Origin: a virus
Length of the DNA stretch: 41,815 nucleotides
Reading direction: 5' to 3' (one strand)
IMG/VR virus record: IMGVR_UViG_3300037493_000909
Location: 1 to 41,815 of that record
The position numbers were made by a program, and so were the translations under genes. Shown here piece after piece: positions 36,761 through 41,815 of the stretch. The notes below the pieces were generated by a model. The model made no database searches. It was not told the DNA's origin and saw only the letters and a program-made list of their open reading frames with translations. Every line of letters begins with the position of its first letter. Within the stretch, counting starts at the first letter, position 1.

Positions 36761-37627
36761 TTATAAGCTCATTGGTATATTGATTGGCAGTTTGCCATTT
36801 AAAATAACTGCGCAAGCCACTACTGGTTTACGAGTATTCTGTTTGCCATAGGCAAAAGCATACTTCTCATGGTCAATTCCACAACCTACTGAAACACCAA
36901 ATATCAAATCTTTAAAAGATGCTAGATATCTAACATTACATACAGTATGTAAGTGACCAATTACTGTAGACTGTCTGTTTTCCCTAGCAGCATTAATAGC
37001 TGCTAATTCACCAGATAATCCAGTACCATGTTGATAAATTACTCCATTAATTTCATGAGTAAAATCCCATTCCCATGTAGAAGGACTCTGTAATAACTCT
37101 TGATAAGTCTTTAACCAAGTCTTAGGTAAACCAGCTGTAAATGCTTTTCTGAATGGTAATGCATCATGATTTCCAATGCAAACTTTTGCAACAGGAAATG
37201 TGTAATACCATTCTTTCATTTTTAATAGAGCTAAGTTAAACTCATCTCCTGCTGACATGCCTTCAGGATCTTTTTCATGGTAACTAACAGCATGATTATC
37301 AACTGCATCACCAATATGAACTACAGTACCACAATCATACTCTTCTTGTACTGATCTGCAAAATGCCATATACCCTTCAAGAGTAAATGGTTCATGTGGA
37401 TCCCCAATAACTAAAACATTATCTGGATTTCCACCCAAATAAGGCTCTAGTCTACTGCTTGTACTTTTAGTTGTACTACGATATAATTCTTTTGCTAACC
37501 TGATTACCTCAGAATTTTCTTCACCAGTTAATTCACTGATAATTTCAAATGATTTCTTTAGATAACCAGGCTTAGCAGAGAAAAACTCATATACAAAATT
37601 AATCCTTGCATTATAGTTTTTAGCCAT
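36761..37627 (-). CDS. Calcineurin-like metallophosphoesterase
   Basis: This 288-residue protein carries the full metallophosphoesterase signature: GDPHEP (D76, H78), GDAVDNH (106-112), GNHD (152-155) and GHLH (224-227), which bind two metal ions and hydrolyse phosphoesters. The N-terminal 65 residues are helical and basic, with a possible helix-turn-helix-like or docking function. Phage enzymes of this type act as nucleases or phosphatases; the substrate cannot be read from sequence. It is the last gene before the long terminator and has a TATATTTG box 15 bases before the ATG, so it may form a single-gene unit. Confidence 0.88.
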   Translation of the reverse strand: MAKNYNARINFVYEFFSAKPGYLKKSFEIISELTGEENSEVIRLAKELYRSTTKSTSSRLEPYLGGNPDNVLVIGDPHEPFTLEGYMAFCRSVQEEYDCGTVVHIGDAVDNHAVSYHEKDPEGMSAGDEFNLALLKMKEWYYTFPVAKVCIGNHDALPFRKAFTAGLPKTWLKTYQELLQSPSTWEWDFTHEINGVIYQHGTGLSGELAAINAARENRQSTVIGHLHTVCNVRYLASFKDLIFGVSVGCGIDHEKYAFAYGKQNTRKPVVACAVILNGKLPINIPMSL

Positions 37628-37642
37628 ATATTTTTATTTATA

Positions 37643-37650
37643 CAAATATA
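37643..37650 (-). promoter_or_regulatory. Candidate promoter of the phosphoesterase gene
   Basis: On the minus strand TCTTATATTTGTA contains a TAnnTTTG box 15 bases before the ATG. The 13-base context is identical to that before the vRNAP gene on the plus strand. No clear -33 TTTG is visible. Confidence 0.4.
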
Positions 37651-37664
37651 AGAATATACCTTTC

Positions 37665-38249
37665 TTATATAACCTCTTGTTCATTATTGACCTTATAATT
37701 AATAAAATAGGTCTCTTCTTCTATAGCAGGAATAGATGATAATTCAGCATCTGACGGAAGTTTCATGCCAATTTGCTTCTCAATTTCTAACCTTCTCCAT
37801 TCTTTCTTGTAAAGAACTCCAGATGGGCCAAACATATCAGAAGATGTGGCAGAATAAAAGTCAAGAATCTTCTTTTTATCTTCTGCTCTAAACTTAGAAT
37901 AAGAACCTTTATCAAATAAGGATAATGTATTTAGGCATTCAAAAGGTATTTCATAAATTAACATAACAGAAACTTTATCAAAATCTACAAATGAATGGAA
38001 GTTAGGATTCTTCTTCATTCTAGTTATAAAAGCTTCAAAACCTGCAATTGGACTATATTTATATACAACAAATATATGTTGAGTTAACTCAGGAAATTCT
38101 TCGCAATACCTAAAAGCATTAATAAAATTACATTTAGGGAAGAACTCATCTTCCTTAAAGTCAGTAATCTTACCATTTTTAGGTGTTACTAGTGGCAGTA
38201 AATATGCTACTGTTTTAGTTTTGATATTTTTAATTTCATCTAAAGTCAT
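37665..38249 (-). CDS. Protein of unknown function in the replication cluster
   Basis: This 194-residue protein matches no family I recognise. It reads as a mixed alpha/beta protein (VFVVYKYSP-like and VSVMLIYEIPF strands) with a C-terminal acidic tail. Its ATG overlaps the stop of the 5' exonuclease gene as ATGA, indicating coupled translation, so a role in DNA metabolism next to the exonuclease is likely but not shown. The segment KFRAEDKKKILDFY is a charged helix. No metal-binding cluster or nucleotide-binding loop is visible. Confidence 0.65.
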   Translation of the reverse strand: MTLDEIKNIKTKTVAYLLPLVTPKNGKITDFKEDEFFPKCNFINAFRYCEEFPELTQHIFVVYKYSPIAGFEAFITRMKKNPNFHSFVDFDKVSVMLIYEIPFECLNTLSLFDKGSYSKFRAEDKKKILDFYSATSSDMFGPSGVLYKKEWRRLEIEKQIGMKLPSDAELSSIPAIEEETYFINYKVNNEQEVI

Positions 38250-38989
38250 ATTACAAGATTATTTACATCTAAGATAATAGGTTCATCACCATTAAAATAC
38301 TCCCCATCCATGATTTTTAGGCACTTATAATTCTGATAGAATTTTTCTATGCCTTTATATTCACCATATTGAATAATATATTCTTCAAAGACTATATATC
38401 TTAAAGATTCTACATCATCAATATCCATAAGAAGTTTAGTAGCAAATGCTTTACCCTTACCTTCAAGGCCTTTTACATTATCTGCCGAGTCTCCAATAAT
38501 CATGGATTGCCAAAAAAATAAATTAGCCTCTTGTTTACTAGTTGAGACCCATTCATTAGTTTTGTAATTGTAGTGAGTTCCCTCTAGTTGTAGTAAATCT
38601 TTGTCTATTGCACATATAAATGAATTGTCAAATTTAGTTCTCACCATATTAACTACATCATCAGCTTCTATACCATGTAGTGGTATAAATCCCCAGTGAT
38701 CTACCATATGCTGTTTTGCCTCCTTGTAAAAAGGAAGAGGCTCCCTGTCTTTTCTATTGGCTTTGTAATCAGGATAAGCATCATATCTAAATTGTGCTCT
38801 AGTATATCCTACATACCCTAAATACTTACTTGCTTTAGTGTTAATTAGTATAGAACTAACCAAACTATCAATAGATTGTTTAATAGCCTCTAATGGCTTG
38901 TCATAGCTTTTATTGTCACTGTCCCAGTGGGCTATAAAAACTATAGAATCAGCATCAATTAAGGCTGTACCTTCTGAGGGTAATTCCAT
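38246..38989 (-). CDS. FEN/T5-type 5'-3' exonuclease
   Basis: This 247-residue protein shows the acidic metal-binding residues of the PIN/FEN superfamily in order: D12 and D14 (LIDADSIVF), YKANRK (75-80, the arch/helical basic motif), EADD (108-111), DKDLLQL (129-135) and GDSADN (166-171), followed by a helix-hairpin-helix-like GLEGKGKAFATKLL. It should remove 5' flaps and RNA primers during phage DNA replication, or degrade DNA from 5' ends. Its start overlaps the end of the PD-(D/E)XK nuclease gene by 35 bases, and its stop overlaps the next start. Confidence 0.92.
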   Translation of the reverse strand: MELPSEGTALIDADSIVFIAHWDSDNKSYDKPLEAIKQSIDSLVSSILINTKASKYLGYVGYTRAQFRYDAYPDYKANRKDREPLPFYKEAKQHMVDHWGFIPLHGIEADDVVNMVRTKFDNSFICAIDKDLLQLEGTHYNYKTNEWVSTSKQEANLFFWQSMIIGDSADNVKGLEGKGKAFATKLLMDIDDVESLRYIVFEEYIIQYGEYKGIEKFYQNYKCLKIMDGEYFNGDEPIILDVNNLVI

Positions 38990-39395
38990 GTTCTAGCAGT
39001 TTTTTAATAATGAGGTAGAAGTCTCTCTTTCTAAGAACTACAACTTCCTCATTTTCTTTTTTATGAAAAACCACATTAACATAGACATCTCTATCTGGAA
39101 CCATTTTAGGAATACATTCTTCCATGTCCTCTAAAACAGTAAATACATTTAAGCCAGTTTTTACAGCTTTACACTGTATATTATATGGAACACCATTGAT
39201 ATCAATCTTGGCATCATCCATTATTTTACTTGTAGCTCTTGTAGTAGCTGCTGTAGAGAGACCTAGTTCTTTTAATTCCTTAACAATCTTCCGCTCATAA
39301 TTATGACCTATTCTTCTTACATTGGGTCTAGCCTTTGCTTTCTCAGAAGATAGTTCATTCTTATTTTTAATCTTACGTCTATTTGGTTCTCTCAT
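38955..39395 (-). CDS. PD-(D/E)XK nuclease, Holliday-junction-resolvase-like
   Basis: From the ATG at 39395 the protein has 146 residues. An upstream ATG at 39434 would add a hydrophobic stretch resembling a signal peptide and overlap the previous gene by 56 bases, so I prefer the later start (MREPNRRK). The core reads RRIGHNYERKIVKEL (E34), KIDINGVPYNIQCKAVK (D65, Q74, K76) and fits archaeal-Hjc-like or small phage PD-(D/E)XK nucleases. The N-terminus is very basic. It probably resolves branched recombination or replication intermediates, working with the neighbouring Sak4-like ATPase and SSB. Confidence 0.7.
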   Translation of the reverse strand: MREPNRRKIKNKNELSSEKAKARPNVRRIGHNYERKIVKELKELGLSTAATTRATSKIMDDAKIDINGVPYNIQCKAVKTGLNVFTVLEDMEECIPKMVPDRDVYVNVVFHKKENEEVVVLRKRDFYLIIKKLLEHGITLRRYSLN

Positions 39396-39570
39396 CTTGT
39401 TTATTATTAGTAAGAAGACTGACAACTTCATCAAATGCTTCTACTTTACCTTCATAGAATTTAATAACTAAAGGATCCTGGTCAAGAGTATCTAACTCAG
39501 TAGCTACTCTATCACAGGCATCTCTTTTTTTATAAATGACTTGAAGGATTGTTTCTGTTAACTTATCCAT
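39379..39570 (-). CDS. Small acidic helical protein, unknown function
   Basis: This 63-residue protein (MDKLTETILQVIYKKRDACD and onward, ending NNKQDERTK) is mostly helical by composition. It ends with TAG, the only TAG stop I found for a gene here, and overlaps the nuclease start by 17 bases, so translation is probably coupled. It sits 13 bases after the previous gene. No family is recognised; it may be an accessory factor of the replication cluster. Confidence 0.55.
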   Translation of the reverse strand: MDKLTETILQVIYKKRDACDRVATELDTLDQDPLVIKFYEGKVEAFDEVVSLLTNNKQDERTK

Positions 39571-39583
39571 AAGTCAACGTAAG

Positions 39584-39892
39584 TTATCCCGCTACTGGGT
39601 AGCTTTCTACAATAGAATCAACAACAGCATCATAAACACCATCAACAGCTGCTGCTGGAGTAATGGTATCAAAGCTATCAACTTTATTAATAATAAAATC
39701 AAATACTGGATTGATTACATAATCAACACTAGTTTTTGTTGGTTTAGCAAAACCAAATTTAATTAGGACATCACGCATTTCTCTAACTGTAATGCCAAAA
39801 TGGTTAGCCATTGTTTGTGCATCTGTTTTATATGCTCTCATTGCTGCTACTTCTTTCTGAGAGATGCTGATTGTTTTTACTTCTGTATTCAT
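39584..39892 (-). CDS. Small protein with a possible helix-turn-helix, unknown function
   Basis: This 102-residue protein contains a helix-turn-helix-like segment near residues 26-48 (AQTMANHFGITVREMRDVLI), suggesting DNA binding. The second half is hydrophobic and Val/Asp-rich (VFDFIINKVDSF, then VYDAVVDSIVESYPVAG) and may form an oligomer interface. Its ATG overlaps the end of the primase gene by 4 bases. It could be an early regulator or a replication accessory protein; neither can be shown here. Confidence 0.6.
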   Translation of the reverse strand: MNTEVKTISISQKEVAAMRAYKTDAQTMANHFGITVREMRDVLIKFGFAKPTKTSVDYVINPVFDFIINKVDSFDTITPAAAVDGVYDAVVDSIVESYPVAG

Positions 39893-40950
39893 ATTAAATA
39901 ATCTTTTAAATTTTTTGTTAATTTTTTTGTTTCATCATATCCCTTTATGGATATATAATCTGAAATATCTTTTATCCCATCAGGAATTACAAAAGATTTT
40001 ATACCAAACTGTTGAGAGTACTTCCTCATAAACTTCAATCCTGTTTCATCATTATCATAGTTGATTATTATATTTTTAAATCTCATTGATAACATTTGAA
40101 ACTGATTTTCATTCAAGAAAGAACTCTCGCTTTGTGGGGCTAAACTGTTAAAACCCAATAGCCTGAAGACCATACAGTCTTTTAGTGACGAAGTGACAAT
40201 CATCTGATTGTTTTGTTTATCTAATTGGTGCCAACCACTAAAGATACCTCTTGGTATATTGCTTATCCATTTGTATTGCTTCTCAGCAAGTGGTCTAAGA
40301 ACCTTTCTCATTCCCTTACCATGCTCATAACTATAAGCAGGGTCATTCACACTCTCTGTATAAAGGTTTACTAGTTCACCGCTTTTCACGCTAATCCAAT
40401 AGTCTGTTATTGGAATGACGTTATAAAAATTTAAGAGATCTCTATCAATGTAATATTTATCCCAATAGGAATCATAATCTTTCCAGTCTCTTTTTTTTAT
40501 ACGAATTACTGAAGTAACCCTATCATGTTTGTCAGGTAGTCCTAAATAGTTTAAAGATGGTATTATTTTCTTGTTTTGAACTTTCTTGATAAAACCAAAA
40601 TCTGTTGCTATAACTTTTAATACTTCATGGTATGTTAACTCTTCATTGAATTTATATCTCATGTACATTTGTACATATGCGAAACAGTTATAACTTTCAT
40701 TGGTACCAAAATCTTTATAGTATAACCCACTTGCGTAGGCTCTAATACTACATGATGGAGTTTTATCCATCCTCATATCAGAGCAAAATGGTTTATCAAG
40801 GTCTAAAAAGTTCTTACAATAAAACTTAAAAATTTGATACTCAGACACATTGCTGAGTATCAAATCTTTAGTTAAATGTATTACATCAACTCCTCCAAAT
40901 TTAGAACTGGAGTCCTTCACTTGCTGGTCCTGGTTTGAAGAAATCATCAT
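39889..40950 (-). CDS. DnaG-family TOPRIM primase
   Basis: From the preferred ATG at 40950 (another ATG follows at 40947) it has 353 residues. The in-frame ATG at 40983 would overlap the SSB-like gene by 83 bases. Numbering from 40983, a degenerate CHC2-type zinc region is visible (KPFCSDMRMDKTPSC, C67 and C78, and C100 in YNCFAYV). A TOPRIM domain follows: VTSSLKDCMVF (263-273) and NYDNDETGLKF (308-318, D310 and D312). The usual acidic residue of the first TOPRIM motif is replaced by Ser, as I recall in some phage primases. It should synthesise RNA primers for phage replication. Confidence 0.75.
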   Translation of the reverse strand: MMISSNQDQQVKDSSSKFGGVDVIHLTKDLILSNVSEYQIFKFYCKNFLDLDKPFCSDMRMDKTPSCSIRAYASGLYYKDFGTNESYNCFAYVQMYMRYKFNEELTYHEVLKVIATDFGFIKKVQNKKIIPSLNYLGLPDKHDRVTSVIRIKKRDWKDYDSYWDKYYIDRDLLNFYNVIPITDYWISVKSGELVNLYTESVNDPAYSYEHGKGMRKVLRPLAEKQYKWISNIPRGIFSGWHQLDKQNNQMIVTSSLKDCMVFRLLGFNSLAPQSESSFLNENQFQMLSMRFKNIIINYDNDETGLKFMRKYSQQFGIKSFVIPDGIKDISDYISIKGYDETKKLTKNLKDYLI

Positions 40951-41464
40951 CAGGTAGTTTTGCCAATTTCTTAACATCAACATCAGGGCTAAATGTCATT
41001 TCAGTGACAGCCACTACTGGATATTCAGCACCTTCTTGGATTGCTTCTGCAAATGGTGGATAACCAATAACAGCGCGTGTACCTGTAGTACCATCTTGCT
41101 TAAGGTATTCTTCACCACGGAATTTAATTCTTAGTGATTTACCTGCAAGTTTACTATTATAAACATCACCCAATGTTTCAATACTATCAGCTTTAGCTGC
41201 AAGGTATTCTGCATCTGTAGTTACTTTAGTAAAGATGTGACGGATTTTCTTATAAGTAGATTCTGCTGCTTTATCTGAAAGATAAAAACGGATATCTGTT
41301 GTTGCATCAGGTTCTCCAGCTGTTAAGTGCATAGCAACTGTAAGAGTAGGATTACCATTAGCATTAAGTTCTCCCTTTAATGATTTAATTGTTACCTCAT
41401 GAATTCCTGGACGGATATACTTAGGTTTACTGATTTCTTGAACGTCTTGTCCTCCAAATGTCAT
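40901..41464 (-). CDS. Putative single-stranded DNA-binding protein
   Basis: This 187-residue protein reads as a beta-rich OB-like domain: GIHEVTIKSLKGELNANGNP, LTVAMHLTAG, and KSLRIKFRGEEYLKQDG. The C-terminal tail contains an acidic-aromatic patch (LPDDDFF), reminiscent of SSB tails that bind partner proteins, although extra residues follow it. It lies between the Sak4-like ATPase and the primase, the expected position for an SSB in this kind of module. It overlaps the primase gene by about 50 bases. The call rests on fold-like pattern and context. Confidence 0.6.
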   Translation of the reverse strand: MTFGGQDVQEISKPKYIRPGIHEVTIKSLKGELNANGNPTLTVAMHLTAGEPDATTDIRFYLSDKAAESTYKKIRHIFTKVTTDAEYLAAKADSIETLGDVYNSKLAGKSLRIKFRGEEYLKQDGTTGTRAVIGYPPFAEAIQEGAEYPVVAVTEMTFSPDVDVKKLAKLPDDDFFKPGPASEGLQF

Positions 41465-41492
41465 AATTATAAAATTTAGTTATTGTTTTTAT

Positions 41493-41815
41493 TTACACAA
41501 ATATTTTATCCCAACTTGCTACAAGATTCCCATCTGTAAATTCAGTTAAAATAATTTCTTGGTTTTTTAGATGATCTGGTCTAGCACCACAAGTAATCTC
41601 ATCAGATGTTTTGAAATTCAAAATAACTTGATTACCTTTTCTACTCAATAGACCAATAGCATCTGCTTTAGCACATACTAAAGCTTTAATTTTACCTGTA
41701 AGGTCTAAATCTACAGCAGCAACTTCTTTGCCTGCTATATCAATATTCTTATCTTTTAAGTGACCTAGTAGAATAATACTACCATCATCAGGTACTAATG
41801 TTTCAATGTAATCTA
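41493..41815 (-). CDS. C-terminal part of a Sak4-like RecA-type ATPase (partial)
   Basis: The gene runs off the window end; 106 C-terminal residues remain. They include VAAVDLDLTGKIKALVCAKA, then LLSRKGNQVILNFKTSDEI and CGARPDHLKNQEIIL, which resembles the end of phage Sak4 / AAA_24 nucleotide-binding proteins (RecA-like core, single-strand annealing partner). The Walker A motif would lie beyond the edge, so it cannot be checked. The gene ends 28 bases before the SSB-like gene, consistent with a recombination pair. Stop is TAA. Confidence 0.6.
   Translation of the reverse strand, partial: DYIETLVPDDGSIILLGHLKDKNIDIAGKEVAAVDLDLTGKIKALVCAKADAIGLLSRKGNQVILNFKTSDEITCGARPDHLKNQEIILTEFTDGNLVASWDKIFV

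Noticed and set aside
39396-39434. Signal-peptide-like N-terminus of the PD-(D/E)XK nuclease (MMKLSVFLLIINK)
   Set aside because: It comes from an over-long start that overlaps the preceding gene. A secreted nuclease makes no sense in this replication cluster.
1-41815. Stop-codon reassignment (TAG or TGA), known in some crAss-like phages
   Set aside because: TAA and TGA end most genes and at least one early gene ends in TAG. No gene is broken by an in-frame TAG or TGA, so a standard code suffices here.
1-41815. CRISPR arrays, tRNA genes, insertion sequences
   Set aside because: No regularly spaced direct repeats, cloverleaf-like sequence or transposase-like reading frame was seen on either strand.

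Overview
The window is a dense, AT-rich phage segment (roughly 30% GC by eye) that fits a crAss-like phage (order Crassvirales) of an anaerobic gut Bacteroidota host. The case rests on four things: a giant virion RNA polymerase with a DFDID active-site motif, a tail module of matching gene order, two oppositely transcribed gene blocks that converge, and start sites with A/T-rich leaders, no Shine-Dalgarno sequence and Bacteroidota-type TAnnTTTG boxes. The family within the order cannot be assigned from this window.

Positions 1-33473 (+ strand) hold the late virion block: the tail end of an unknown gene, an IHF/HU-like protein, a small unknown protein, a tail-tube/ring protein (P22 gp4-like role), a 1464-residue tail stabilisation/muzzle-type protein, a 1779-residue structural protein with about 20 copies of an xGG motif, a 744-residue internal/cargo-type protein, a peptidoglycan hydrolase, the 4464-residue vRNAP polyprotein and a 1694-residue companion with zincin, RecB-like nuclease and hydrophobic segments. 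HExxH zincin motifs occur in three different giant proteins. The hydrolase gene appears to be expressed by programmed -1 frameshifting from the 744-residue gene: a G GGA AAG slippery heptamer (the lambda G/GT sequence), a 6-nt spacer and a 9-bp stem-loop lie at the overlap, and the hydrolase frame has no ATG start.

A GC-rich hairpin at 33482-33502 separates the two blocks. Positions 33507-41815 (- strand) hold the early replication and nucleotide block, in transcription order: a Sak4-like ATPase (cut by the window edge), an SSB-like protein, a TOPRIM primase, two small unknowns, a PD-(D/E)XK nuclease, a FEN/T5-type 5' exonuclease, an unknown, a metallophosphoesterase, a strong terminator, a B12-dependent class II ribonucleotide reductase, an HNH endonuclease and two small unknowns.

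The two blocks suggest this working model. The giant polymerase and its partners travel in the virion, tail and internal proteins open the cell wall and deliver DNA and polymerase, and the early block replicates DNA using dNTPs made by an oxygen-independent reductase. No tRNA, rRNA, CRISPR array or insertion sequence was seen, and no stretch above 300 bases lacks a gene.
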